Origin: Pseudomonadota bacterium
GTDB taxonomy: Bacteria; Desulfobacterota; Desulfobulbia; Desulfobulbales; Desulfocapsaceae
Direction of reading: 5' to 3'
Assembly (NCBI GenBank): GCA_018820855.1
Contig: JAHJNL010000044.1
Coordinates: 78,808-136,136 of the forward strand
DNA: 57,329 nucleotides
This document shows, in pieces, positions 34,863 to 42,376 of the stretch; the stretch's first letter is position 1; each line of letters begins with the position of its first letter. Below the pieces are notes generated by a model. The model ran no database searches and had not been told where the DNA came from. It saw only the letters and a list, made by a program, of their open reading frames with translations. Position numbers and translations under genes: made by a program.

Positions 34863-35207
34863 ATGAAACAATTTGTTCGTGTTATGAAGGCCCTGTCCGA
34901 TCCCAATCGAGTCAGGATCATTAAGATGCTTGGTGTTAAAGAACTCTGCGTTTGTGAGTTGCAGGATTTAATCGGGCTGGCTCAATCGACAGTCTCCAAG
35001 CACCTGAAAGTGTTGGAAGAGGCTGGTCTGGTTGACTACCGCAAGGAAGGTTCCTGGTTTATTTATCGGCTGACCAAAGGTGAAGAGTCGGACTATGCGA
35101 GAGTGATGCTCAAAAACCTCAAAAGCTGGCTTGTTGATGAGCCGCAGTTGCAGGAAATGATGGCCAGGCTGCCTCAGATCGACAGGGAGCGAAGCTGTGC
35201 AGCATGA
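34863..35207 (+). CDS. ArsR-family metal(loid)-responsive repressor
   Basis: 114 aa winged-helix repressor. The ELCVCEL motif in helix 3 is the classical ArsR metalloid-binding cysteine pair, and QSTVSKHLKVLEEAGLV is the DNA-reading helix, followed by the beta wing (RKEGSWFIYRL). Binding of As(III), Sb(III) or another thiophilic metal would release it from the operator just upstream. It leads a same-strand run: permease, two thioredoxin-like proteins, CcdA-like protein. The CxC motif argues for a soft-metal or metalloid inducer. Confidence 0.93.
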   Translation: MKQFVRVMKALSDPNRVRIIKMLGVKELCVCELQDLIGLAQSTVSKHLKVLEEAGLVDYRKEGSWFIYRLTKGEESDYARVMLKNLKSWLVDEPQLQEMMARLPQIDRERSCAA

Positions 35208-35240
35208 TTTGAATGGAAGGGCGTTTAAGGAATACTACTT

Positions 35241-36338
35241 ATGGAACCAATAAAATCAATAAAGAACTGTGCTGATGGTGGTGATTGTTGTGACGTCAGT
35301 ACCGGTGCAAACAAAAGAAAAATGACAGCGCAACAGTTGGGCCTTGGCCTGCTTGGCCTTACCACCTGGTATATAGTCTATACACAGCTGCTTCCTTTCT
35401 CCCATTATTTTTCCTATGGCCTGTTTGGTTTCGAAAAGGGCAGCCATCTGGGTGAGGCAATACAGTTCTTTGCCTATGATACTCCCAAGGTTATGATGCT
35501 TCTCACCCTTATTGTCTTTGTGGTTGGGATGTTGCGCTCTTTTTTTACTCAGGAGCGAACCCGGAAAGTTCTGGCAGGTAAACGGGAGACTGCAGGTAAT
35601 GTAATGGCCGCTTTGCTTGGTATCGTCACACCGTTCTGTTCCTGTTCTGCCGTGCCGCTTTTCCTCGGATTTGTCCAGGCGGGAGTGCCATTGGGCGTGA
35701 CTTTTTCATTTCTCATTGCAGCACCCATGGTCAATGAGATTGCCCTGGTTCTGTTGTACGGTCTTTTAGGATGGAAGGTTGCCGCGATTTATCTGGGGAC
35801 AGGACTCGCCATTGCCATGGGGGCAGGTTGGGTTATTGGTCGATTGAAACTTGAACACCTTATTGAAGACTGGGTTCAGGAACTGCGGGCAGGTGCAGCT
35901 GTGGTGATTGAAGAAAAACTCAGTTGGGCCGATCGGATTGATCGTGGCTGGGAGGCCGTGCGTGATATCGTCGGCAAGGTATGGGTTTACGTGGTTGCAG
36001 GAATCGCTGTCGGAGCCATGATCCACGGTTATGTGCCGGAAACTTTTATGGCATCCGTCATGGGTAAAGATGCCTGGTGGTCAGTGCCTGTCGCTGTTGT
36101 GGTTGGTATCCCAATGTATTCCAATGCTGCTGGTATCGTGCCGGTGGTTGAGGCACTCCTTGGCAAAGGGGCAGCACTGGGCACAGTGCTGGCGTTTATG
36201 ATGAGTGTTATTGCTTTGTCTTTGCCGGAAATGGTTATTCTTCGGAAGGTCCTTAAGCCAAAATTGATAGCTGTCTTCATCGGAGTGGTCGGAGGCGGGA
36301 TCTTGTTTACCGGCTTTCTGTTTAACCTGATTATTTGA
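35241..36338 (+). CDS. COG0701/DUF318-family permease (ArsP-like)
   Basis: 365 aa with about eight to ten membrane segments. The family signature GIVTPFCSCSAVPLFLGFVQ and its repeat-like counterpart (GIPMYSNAAGIVPVVEALL) are present, as in ArsP-type and two-TM-repeat permeases. Some members export trivalent organoarsenicals or other metalloid compounds. The N-terminal soluble tail has CADGGDCCD, a possible metal-binding patch. Directly behind arsR (33 bp), so it is probably its regulatory target. The substrate is inferred, not shown. Confidence 0.85.
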   Translation: MEPIKSIKNCADGGDCCDVSTGANKRKMTAQQLGLGLLGLTTWYIVYTQLLPFSHYFSYGLFGFEKGSHLGEAIQFFAYDTPKVMMLLTLIVFVVGMLRSFFTQERTRKVLAGKRETAGNVMAALLGIVTPFCSCSAVPLFLGFVQAGVPLGVTFSFLIAAPMVNEIALVLLYGLLGWKVAAIYLGTGLAIAMGAGWVIGRLKLEHLIEDWVQELRAGAAVVIEEKLSWADRIDRGWEAVRDIVGKVWVYVVAGIAVGAMIHGYVPETFMASVMGKDAWWSVPVAVVVGIPMYSNAAGIVPVVEALLGKGAALGTVLAFMMSVIALSLPEMVILRKVLKPKLIAVFIGVVGGGILFTGFLFNLII

Positions 36339-36396
36339 ATCTGTTTCCTTACAGGTTAGTTTTATTTTATACATAATAAAAAAAGAGGAAGAAAAC

Positions 36397-36630
36397 ATGG
36401 AGATTAAAGTATGCGGACCGGGATGTGCCTCTTGTGAAAAAACACAAAAAATTGTTGAGGCTGCTGTTGCTGCAAAAGGTGTTGACGTGACAATCAGCAA
36501 AATTACAGATTTTCAGGAAATTGCCAGATTGGGTATTTTTTCAACCCCGGCTGTAATCATTGACGGTGAGGTGAAATGCATAGGAAATATCCCAAAGCAG
36601 TCAGAGGTCGAAAGCTGGTTGAAATCATAA
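36397..36630 (+). CDS. Small thioredoxin-like protein (TM0996/MTH895 type)
   Basis: 77 aa single-domain thioredoxin fold starting MEIKVCGPGCASCEK, with the redox pair C12/C15 in a CASC motif, and STPAVIIDGEV supplying the cis-proline. These small redox proteins are found next to COG0701 permeases in many anaerobes and archaea. GAGGAAG precedes the ATG. Confidence 0.9.
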   Translation: MEIKVCGPGCASCEKTQKIVEAAVAAKGVDVTISKITDFQEIARLGIFSTPAVIIDGEVKCIGNIPKQSEVESWLKS

Positions 36631-36763
36631 GAACAACAGGATGCTGTTTGAATTGCCAATAGTGGTAGACTTGTTTCTACTTGTCCGTGTTGCTCTCCAG
36701 TTTGTGCCAAAATATTAATGTTTGAAATTGGTGACTAACTCCACATTTAAAGGAAGTGATACT

Positions 36764-37150
36764 ATGTTGTATCGTTATCTCTATAAAAGTATTTTTTCGG
36801 TTTTGTTGCTTGTCATTCTGCTTTTGATGTCCTTTACGGCCCAGGCCGCAGAAGAGAATGAAATCCCAAGAAAAAACATGGTAACCATGGTGGACCTCGG
36901 GGCCGACAAATGTGTTCCCTGTAAATTAATGGCTCCGATTCTTAAGAAGTTGGAATCCGAGTATAATGGGAAAGCCGCCATTGTTTTTCTCGATGTATGG
37001 AAAAATCCTGATCAGGCCAAAGAATATGGGATAAGGGTTATTCCCACCCAGATTTTCTTTGATAAAGCTGGCAAAGAGATATCTCGCCATGTCGGTTTTA
37101 TGGACGAACAAGCAATCAGAAAACAGCTCGATATGTTACTTGCAATCTAA
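36764..37150 (+). CDS. Periplasmic thioredoxin
   Basis: 128 aa from the ATG at 36764 (AAAGGAAG upstream). A signal peptide spans about 1-27, with hydrophobic core VLLLVILLLMSFTAQA and cleavage after AQA. The mature thioredoxin domain has active site DKCVPCKLMAP and cis-proline VIPTQIFF. It is probably kept reduced by the CcdA-like protein encoded next. Confidence 0.9.
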   Translation: MLYRYLYKSIFSVLLLVILLLMSFTAQAAEENEIPRKNMVTMVDLGADKCVPCKLMAPILKKLESEYNGKAAIVFLDVWKNPDQAKEYGIRVIPTQIFFDKAGKEISRHVGFMDEQAIRKQLDMLLAI

Positions 37151-37278
37151 GGGTTGCGAGTTGGCAATGCAGTTTTCCGTGAGTTGTGTCCGCATCTTAT
37201 TTTTCTGCGGATTTTTCAGGCGCTACTGCTTTCTGGTAATACTGTATGAGAACCGTTGATCTTTGATGGAGGGACTCT

Positions 37279-37986
37279 ATGCTTGATACTCTTTTTCTCG
37301 CCATTAACTCGTGGATGACAGGCGGACTTTTAGCTGCAGCCGTTGGCTGTTTCAGCTGGGGAATGGTCAGTGTCTTGTTCAGTCCCTGTCACATGGCATC
37401 CATCCCGCTTATTATAGGCTATGTGGGTGGACAGAACACAATCCTCAAGGGGCGGGATGCCATTCCCTATGCCCTGATTTTCACCAGTGGCCTTTTTATT
37501 ACCATCGCCATAATTGGTTTCGTCTGTGTCTTGCTGGGTCGGATGATGGGAGATGTAGGCCCGTATTGGACACTCCTGTTGGGAGCTCTTCTTTTATGGG
37601 TTGCCATGGATATGCTTGGAATTGCCAGCTGCAAGCTGCCTGGTAGCTCTTTACATAGGCTTCAAGTCAGGGGGCTTTCCGGAGCCTTTATTTTAGGACT
37701 TGCCTATGGTGTCCTCTCCGGCTCCTGTACCTTTGGCTTTATTGCGCCTATTCTTGCTATTATTACTGTCCAGAAACAAATCGTTTCCGGACTTTTTCTT
37801 CTTACCCTCTTTGCCCTCGGCCACTGTCTGCCTATTGCAGTGGCGGGTAGTTCGGCGACTACTGTCAAAAGACTGATCAATAATTCTACATTTCAGCACA
37901 GTGGCATCTGGTTCAGGAAAGGCGCGGGTATTTTGATAGGCAGCCTAGGAATATACTTTATTGCTCGTCCCTGGATAATCTTATAA
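37279..37986 (+). CDS. CcdA/DsbD-type transmembrane thiol-electron carrier
   Basis: 235 aa with six predicted membrane segments. The two redox cysteines typical of the family are present, one near SPCHMASIPL in the first helix and one in GVLSGSCTFGFIAP in the fourth. CcdA-like proteins carry reducing equivalents from cytoplasmic thioredoxin to periplasmic thioredoxins. The gene ends the arsR operon, so the operon encodes a thiol-reducing chain across the membrane, plausibly coupled to metalloid handling. GGAGGG precedes the ATG. Confidence 0.9.
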   Translation: MLDTLFLAINSWMTGGLLAAAVGCFSWGMVSVLFSPCHMASIPLIIGYVGGQNTILKGRDAIPYALIFTSGLFITIAIIGFVCVLLGRMMGDVGPYWTLLLGALLLWVAMDMLGIASCKLPGSSLHRLQVRGLSGAFILGLAYGVLSGSCTFGFIAPILAIITVQKQIVSGLFLLTLFALGHCLPIAVAGSSATTVKRLINNSTFQHSGIWFRKGAGILIGSLGIYFIARPWIIL

Positions 37987-38730
37987 TTCAGGTGAGCGGC
38001 GGTCGATGGCATAGCCACAAATTCTAGCCTTTCCTGTCTGTTTCCCAATCCTGCACGATATTTTGCCATCCCAGTCATTCTTGTACCATTTTGTCTTAAA
38101 CTTGCTATTGCACCTGTAAAAGGAGATGTATCCGCAGGTGCAATGAAGAGATGATGGGTATAGAGGAATGTGACGAGATATTGCTGTGAATATGCCCTCT
38201 CGCTCTCAACTTCTCGGTTATCCCCTAGTCACTTTTTGAACTTGCTGTAGCGGCTAACAGCGTGTTGCGTGTACTAAACCCGATCGTACAGATTTTCATG
38301 AAAATGAGTTAGGGTATGGGGTACTGGTGGTTCAGGACCTGTGTCGCAAAAAAGCGAGTTGAAGCATACTTGGCTGACTGTTTTAATAATCAAAACATTC
38401 TTGCATATTGTTTCCAGAACGAGGAGGAATTGTAAGTGAAAGCAAAGAAAAGAACTGCAGGTTCCTGTTTCCGTGAAAAGCAGATTTGTCGGTTCTTGTA
38501 TTTATAAGCTGGTTTTTAGGTAAGATGAGTTGTGAAAATATTTCTACAGTGTACTGCGTATTTTTCTTAAAAAAAGGAACTGTAAATTCTGTTTTTCTTT
38601 TTTGCATCCAATTGCCAATGGTGAATGCATTTTAAAGCGGTGGCTTATCGGTTCAGTTGTAAGAAAGATGAAATTGGAGAAAGTATATTTTGAGTATGTC
38701 ACATACAGGAGGACAAGTGCTCTCAAGTTG

Positions 38731-38753
38731 AGACAAGATAACTTGTCTTTTTT
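38731..38753 (+). terminator. Short terminator-like hairpin upstream of a sigma-54 promoter
   Basis: AGACAAG (38731-38737), loop ATAA, CTTGTCT (38742-38748) followed by T5. It stands 16 bases before the -24 element and would shield the sigma-54 unit from read-through. Confidence 0.5.
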
Positions 38754-38768
38754 AAAAAAACCACATTT

Positions 38769-38784
38769 TGGCACTTCTTTTGCT
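38769..38784 (+). promoter_or_regulatory. Sigma-54 (-24/-12) promoter upstream of LysW-like copy 1
   Basis: TGGCACTTCTTTTGCT: GG at 38770-38771 and GC at 38782-38783, exactly ten bases apart, near-perfect to the TGGCAC-N5-TTGCW consensus. Expected transcription start is near 38795, which leaves a leader of about 415 bases before the LysW-like gene at 39211. A 5-3-5 dyad (GTATG-TCA-CATAC, 38694-38706) sits about 95 bases upstream, where an activator could bind. Confidence 0.75.
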
Positions 38785-38987
38785 AAAAAAATTATTGGAT
38801 TCCAAGATTGCCTTGGATGTTATTTATGATGCCGCTTCCGGGCGACACCATAGGGTGTGCTGAAGGTTTGTTTTGGGCATGCTATAGCAGTTTGTTGTTT
38901 GCTCATATAACAAAAGGGCTGTGTGAAAAAGATAGTCAATATAATGTGTTGGGCTGTTGTTCTCTTGTTTGTAAGCTCAACCGGTTA

Positions 38988-39143
38988 ATGCCACTGGATG
39001 ATAAAAATAGTTCAATTGCAACAGAGCAGCAAGACTTGCAGGAAGAAAGGCAAGAGGCAAAAGAGAACGACGAAACAAGCACTCCGAAGCCTTACACGAC
39101 ATGGGAAAGTGAACGGCGAAATCATTTTCCAAGGGGGAGTTAA
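38988..39143 (+). CDS. Doubtful small hydrophilic ORF, 51 aa
   Basis: ATG at 38988, product MPLDDKNSSIATEQQ followed by a Glu/Gln/Lys-rich stretch, ending FPRGS. It lies in the leader of the sigma-54 transcript before LysW-like copy 1. No good ribosome-binding site and no recognised family, so it may be non-coding. A longer frame (from about 38826) continues upstream into this one. Confidence 0.25.
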   Translation: MPLDDKNSSIATEQQDLQEERQEAKENDETSTPKPYTTWESERRNHFPRGS

Positions 39144-39210
39144 CAGGAAAAATGATTGAGCAGGTCACCAGGGAAAAACAGTAACGGATAAGGATAAGGA
39201 TAAGAATACT

Positions 39211-39402
39211 ATGAAAATAAGAAAGTGCCCTGTCTGTATGGGGGAAATCATGGTTTCCTATGAAAATGAACCTGGCGATATAATTTTCTGTAGGGGCTGT
39301 GAACAAGGTTATGAACTTCGTTCTATCAAGCCAATACGTCTGACGCCATTAGATTTCAACGATGATTATGAGTTTGATGAAAATGCTTCTTCATATTTCT
39401 GA
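39211..39402 (+). CDS. LysW-like zinc-ribbon protein, copy 1
   Basis: 63 aa. Two CxxC knuckles, KCPVCMGE near 5-10 and IFCRGCEQG near 28-35, bracket a short strand region containing PGD. Then comes IKPIRLTPL, the position of the conserved P(L/V)RL of LysW-type amino-group carrier proteins, and an acidic tail DFNDDYEFDENASSYF. LysW proteins carry a growing amino acid on their C-terminal Glu (EDWGE motif); that motif is absent here and the tail ends Ser-Ser-Tyr-Phe. The family assignment is by motif only. A sigma-54 promoter lies 415 bases upstream. Confidence 0.7.
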   Translation: MKIRKCPVCMGEIMVSYENEPGDIIFCRGCEQGYELRSIKPIRLTPLDFNDDYEFDENASSYF

Positions 39403-39443
39403 TCTGCCGGTGAAGCTTATGATTTCGGCAAGCTGCGGAAGAA

Positions 39444-39599
39444 TTGTTGGCGCATGGTGGAATGCAGGGTGGCCTGAAGCTTTTCTGTAGTTCTGTCAAT
39501 ATCCATGGAATAGGTGTATATGCCGTAGAAGATATCCCGCTGTGGACTCTGGTGTGGCATTTTTACTCGTTTGTTATAGTGTCAAGGATAGGTGCAATA
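39444..39599 (+). pseudogene. Fragment of a SET-domain gene fused in frame ahead of LysW-like copy 2
   Basis: The open frame upstream of the LysW-like start reads KLFCSSVNIHGIGVYAVEDI and then WTLVWHF. This is the characteristic first strand-turn of SET methyltransferase domains (IHGxGVFA...DI...G..VW.F). Everything downstream of it in a SET domain (NHS and DYG motifs) is missing. A complete SET gene lies at 50320-50934. I read it as the remnant of a second SET gene whose 3' part was lost. Confidence 0.55.
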
Positions 39600-39857
39600 A
39601 TGATTGAGAAAGAAAGAAAGGAAATGTGCAGTAGAAAAAGGAGCGGACGATTCGAGCATCATCTCCGGAGCTGCACAATTTGCGGAAGCGCTAACGGGCT
39701 TGAAATTTTCAGCCATCATCAGAAAAACGATATTATTTTCTGTGAGGTTTGCGGGGTGAAATACTCGTTGCAGAGTATAGAACCGGTCAGGCTACGTTGC
39801 CTCGAGCCTCAAGCAGCGCATGATGCTGCCTGGGTGGAGAAGTATTCATCATACTGA
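39600..39857 (+). CDS. LysW-like zinc-ribbon protein, copy 2
   Basis: 85 aa from the ATG at 39600, with AGGATAGG about ten bases upstream. A basic N-terminal extension of about 30 residues (ERKEMCSRKRSGRFEHHL) precedes two CxxC knuckles (SCTICGS and FCEVCGVKY), then the shared QSIEPVRLRCLE. The tail is HDAAWVEKYSSY, again with a terminal Tyr. The second knuckle is the best match to a LysW zinc ribbon. The frame continues upstream into a SET-like fragment without a stop, so a longer fused product from about 39444 cannot be excluded. Confidence 0.65.
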   Translation: MIEKERKEMCSRKRSGRFEHHLRSCTICGSANGLEIFSHHQKNDIIFCEVCGVKYSLQSIEPVRLRCLEPQAAHDAAWVEKYSSY

Positions 39858-39942
39858 AGATAATAGTGCTCAGCCGAGAGACAGTGTTGGTGATTGTCTT
39901 AATTCCCTTTCCCTTCAGGTGCTGGTATTCCATGCGTAACGG

Positions 39943-40209
39943 CTAACAACAAATTGAATCCGTTTCTTGAGGAGAAACCGGCCGAAAACATGTGACCAGT
40001 ATTGTCTTTTCTTGGGCTTCGCTCTTCAGTAGGCCGCTGATCTCGATTTTCCGGCGAAGCATGGACATAAGCTCTTCTTCTTGGTTGGTGTAGGTGAGTA
40101 CATATTTCTTTTCGTCATTTGTGAAAAGAGCGAGGCCTGATATTTCTCCATTCCCTTTCCATTGATCTGGAACAAGAACTCCTACAATAGTGATTTCTCC
40201 CTGATCCAT
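39943..40209 (-). CDS. Small conserved protein, beta-rich (OB-fold-like), 88 aa
   Basis: Start at the ATG at 40209, with AAAGGTG upstream; an in-frame GTG at 40221 is the alternative. The pattern (TIVGVLVPDQWKGNGEISGL, LFTNDEKKYVLTY, then RRKIEISGLLKSEAQEKTIL) alternates short strands and looks like a small OB-fold or beta-barrel protein. No family name can be given. It is on the opposite strand to LysW-like copies 1 and 2, between copies 2 and 3. Confidence 0.65.
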   Translation of the reverse strand: MDQGEITIVGVLVPDQWKGNGEISGLALFTNDEKKYVLTYTNQEEELMSMLRRKIEISGLLKSEAQEKTILVTCFRPVSPQETDSICC

Positions 40210-40289
40210 CACTGCTTTCACCTTTTTTTATCACAAATTGAATGGCACAGGATGGAGGGAGGGTGAATGAATGCTAGCAGGAAGGGCGG

Positions 40290-40325
40290 CACCGGCAGGC
40301 TGGCCCGAAGACCCGCCTGCCGGTG
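40290..40325. repeat. Perfect inverted repeat downstream of LysW-like copy 3
   Basis: CACCGGCAGGC (40290-40300) and GCCTGCCGGTG (40315-40325), an 11-bp GC-rich stem. No T-run on either side, so it is more likely an mRNA 3' stabiliser than an intrinsic terminator. Confidence 0.6.
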
Positions 40326-40368
40326 TATGCCTTGCATCTGATGAGGTTTTAATTAACATCAGCACCTT

Positions 40369-40551
40369 CTAATATTCATCCTCTTCAAAATAATAATCAT
40401 CACATACTTCCAGGGCTTCCAGGCGGACAGGGTTCAGGGAAAGTAGTCGGAATTCCCGTTCGCATTCATCACAGAAAACATCATCACCCACTTCATGGTC
40501 ATGATAAATTCTTATTCCCCCTCCGCATACAGCACATCTTTGTGTTTTCAT
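40369..40551 (-). CDS. LysW-like zinc-ribbon protein, copy 3
   Basis: 60 aa. Knuckles RCAVCGGG and FCDECEREF, then LSLNPVRLEALEV and a strongly acidic tail CDDYYFEEDEY. This is the copy closest in length and layout to LysW (about 55 aa), but the last residues are Asp-Glu-Tyr instead of the carrier Glu of EDWGE. TTGAGGA precedes the ATG at 40551. A sigma-54 promoter lies about 50 bases upstream, so the leader is about 40 bases. Divergent from the first sigma-54 activator (40839). Confidence 0.75.
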   Translation of the reverse strand: MKTQRCAVCGGGIRIYHDHEVGDDVFCDECEREFRLLSLNPVRLEALEVCDDYYFEEDEY

Positions 40552-40599
40552 ATTGATTCCTCAAAAAAATAGTAAGTTGTAAAACCTCACATTTTCCAT

Positions 40600-40615
40600 A
40601 GCATATTTTGTGCCA
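40600..40615 (-). promoter_or_regulatory. Sigma-54 promoter of LysW-like copy 3
   Basis: Minus-strand TGGCACAAAATATGCT (40615 to 40600): GG and GC are ten bases apart, the -24 element TGGCAC is perfect. Expected start of transcription near 40590. Confidence 0.7.
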
Positions 40616-40669
40616 TATGCAGAAGATCCCGTTTTGTCTAGGTCTACGTTTGTTGGTTGATGCATAATA

Positions 40670-40684
40670 GGAACTTGTAGTTCC
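40670..40684. promoter_or_regulatory. Dyad, possible activator-binding site
   Basis: GGAACT-TGT-AGTTCC, a perfect palindrome with a 3-base centre, located about 80-95 bases upstream of the inferred start of LysW-like copy 3. That is where enhancer-binding proteins bind. It is also upstream of the activator gene at 40839. Confidence 0.45.
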
Positions 40685-40838
40685 ATTTTTTTGTTGTTCG
40701 CTGGGGTGTCAAGGTGTATAGGGGAAATAAGTTATGGTTGGATAGCTTGAGAAGAAAAGGAAATAGCTATTCAGAACTTCTGGTTCCTCAATTTTAAAAA
40801 GCGGAATCAGTAATTCTCTTATTTGTGAAAGAGGGATT

Positions 40839-42239
40839 GTGAGAAATATCCTGGTAATAAGTCGTGTTCGTGCCGTGTTGGCAACTTTCCAGGAAAGTTG
40901 CTCTACGGATGATAAAATATCGGTGGTTTCTTCTTTGGCGGAGGCACTTGATACTTTGAAAAACTATCGGAGTGATTTGGTCTTCATCGATATGAATATC
41001 CTCCAGTTGTCGGCGGGTTCAAGTGCTTATAAAGTTGTCTTGCAACCTTTTTGGTTGCTTTATCCGACTCTTAAAGTTGTGGTAATGACAAGCCAGGCAA
41101 TGCTTCGAGAAGCTGTGGCGGCTGTAAAGCAGGGGGCTAGTGATTACATTATGTACCCCGTTATTGCAGATGAAATACGGCTGATTACCAGCAACCTGAT
41201 TGAGGCGCAAAAGGTTCAGTCCGAGTTGGACTATTTACGTGACCAGTTTTGGGATAAGGATTCGGTCCCCTTTCTGCGGACAAAATCTTCGGCTATGCAG
41301 CAGGTTTTTGCAAATGTCCGCTCTGTTGCACCGACCAAAAGTACAGTCCTTCTCACCGGTGAGACAGGAACGGGTAAAGGTGTGCTGGCTAAGATTATCC
41401 ACAAGCACAGCAGTCGAAAAGATGAACAGTTTATCAGTGTGCACTGCGGGGCCATTCCGGATACATTGTTGGAAAGTGAACTCTTCGGTCACGAGAAAGG
41501 TGCCTTTACCGGGGCCGTGAAACGAAAACTGGGCAAGTTTGAAATTGCCAATGGCGGCACCATATTCCTGGATGAGATTGGGACCATAACTCCTGCGGCG
41601 CAAATCAAATTATTACAGGTGTTGCAGGAAGGCGTGTTTCAGCGTATTGGCGGTGATGATGATACCAAGATAGATGTACGCATTATTGCCGCTACCAATG
41701 AGGATCTCAAGCAACTCTGTGAAGAGAAACAATTTCGCAACGATCTCTATTACCGGTTGAATGTCTTTCCCATTGAATTGCCGCCACTCAGGAATCGTAA
41801 AGAAGATATCCCCGGACTTGTTGAGGTGTTTATCCAGCAGCTTAATCGTTTCCATAGTAAGGATATTTCTGACATTCATCCTCAGGTTATCGATGCCTTT
41901 TTGCATTATTCCTGGCCTGGTAATATTCGCGAGTTGGAAAATATCATGGAAAGGGCCTATATCCTTGAAAGAGCAGCTGTCCTTGTTCCTGAAAGTTTTC
42001 CTGCTGAGTTGTTTGTCACTGAAGACATTCTGACCCGAGTGCAGATGGACACCTTGCTACCGCTTGCAGAGGTGCGCAGAAGAGGTGTTGAAGAGATAGA
42101 ACGCTGTTATCTCAAAGAGGTCTTGGATAAGTATTGCGGGAAGATCAAGACAAGCGCTGAAGCCGCTGGCATTACCACTAGGCAGCTTCATAAGTTGATG
42201 AAGAAGTATGGCCTGAAAAAGGAAGAATTCAAGACATGA
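40839..42239 (+). CDS. Sigma-54-dependent activator with degenerate receiver domain (1)
   Basis: 466 aa, GTG start with AGAGGG upstream. Receiver-like domain 1-120: the phosphoacceptor-like Asp51 (LVFIDMNI) is kept, but the usual Asp pair after strand 1 is replaced by SRV and the conserved Lys before Pro107 is Tyr106, so normal phosphorylation is doubtful. AAA+ domain about 145-380 with Walker A GETGTGKG (174-181), GAFTGA (221-226, the sigma-54 contact) and Walker [11 protein letters not shown]. Fis-type helix-turn-helix at the end (TSAEAAGITTRQLHKLMKKY). No histidine kinase is linked. It is divergent from LysW-like copy 3, whose promoter is of the sigma-54 type. Confidence 0.92.
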   Translation: MRNILVISRVRAVLATFQESCSTDDKISVVSSLAEALDTLKNYRSDLVFIDMNILQLSAGSSAYKVVLQPFWLLYPTLKVVVMTSQAMLREAVAAVKQGASDYIMYPVIADEIRLITSNLIEAQKVQSELDYLRDQFWDKDSVPFLRTKSSAMQQVFANVRSVAPTKSTVLLTGETGTGKGVLAKIIHKHSSRKDEQFISVHCGAIPDTLLESELFGHEKGAFTGAVKRKLGKFEIANGGTIFLDEIGTITPAAQIKLLQVLQEGVFQRIGGDDDTKIDVRIIAATNEDLKQLCEEKQFRNDLYYRLNVFPIELPPLRNRKEDIPGLVEVFIQQLNRFHSKDISDIHPQVIDAFLHYSWPGNIRELENIMERAYILERAAVLVPESFPAELFVTEDILTRVQMDTLLPLAEVRRRGVEEIERCYLKEVLDKYCGKIKTSAEAAGITTRQLHKLMKKYGLKKEEFKT

Positions 42240-42318
42240 CGTCTTCTTTTTTATGAAAACCCATGCATGGTTGTGAGGCAGGTTGGCGAGCTGTATGGTT
42301 TTATTATCAGGACCAGTT

Positions 42319-42353
42319 TGTTGAAGACATGTGGCCGCTCCATGTCTTCAACA
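42319..42353. repeat. Perfect inverted repeat between convergent genes
   Basis: TGTTGAAGACATG (42319-42331) and CATGTCTTCAACA (42341-42353), 13-bp stem, 9-base loop. It lies between the converging activator and speB. No T-run on either side, but probably a shared transcription or mRNA end. Confidence 0.6.
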
Positions 42354-42376
42354 GGAGGATCAAACTGTGATGGCGC

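Larger units (their letters stand above)
37987..39210. other. Long intergenic region between the redox operon and the first LysW-like gene
   Basis: 1.2 kb without a strong gene. It contains a 10-bp inverted repeat ATTGCACCTG/CAGGTGCAAT (38107-38116, 38135-38144), a 5-3-5 dyad GTATG-TCA-CATAC (38694-38706), a short terminator-like hairpin (38731-38753), a near-consensus sigma-54 promoter (38769-38784), and one weak small ORF (38988-39143). Just before the next gene GGATAA is repeated three times in tandem (39186-39203). Confidence 0.55.

Noticed and set aside
38826-39143. 104-codon plus-strand frame after the first sigma-54 promoter
   Set aside because: No good ribosome-binding site, odd composition, no domain; a faint PGDTIGC resemblance to the LysW-like family is too short to call. 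Only its 3' part is listed at low confidence.
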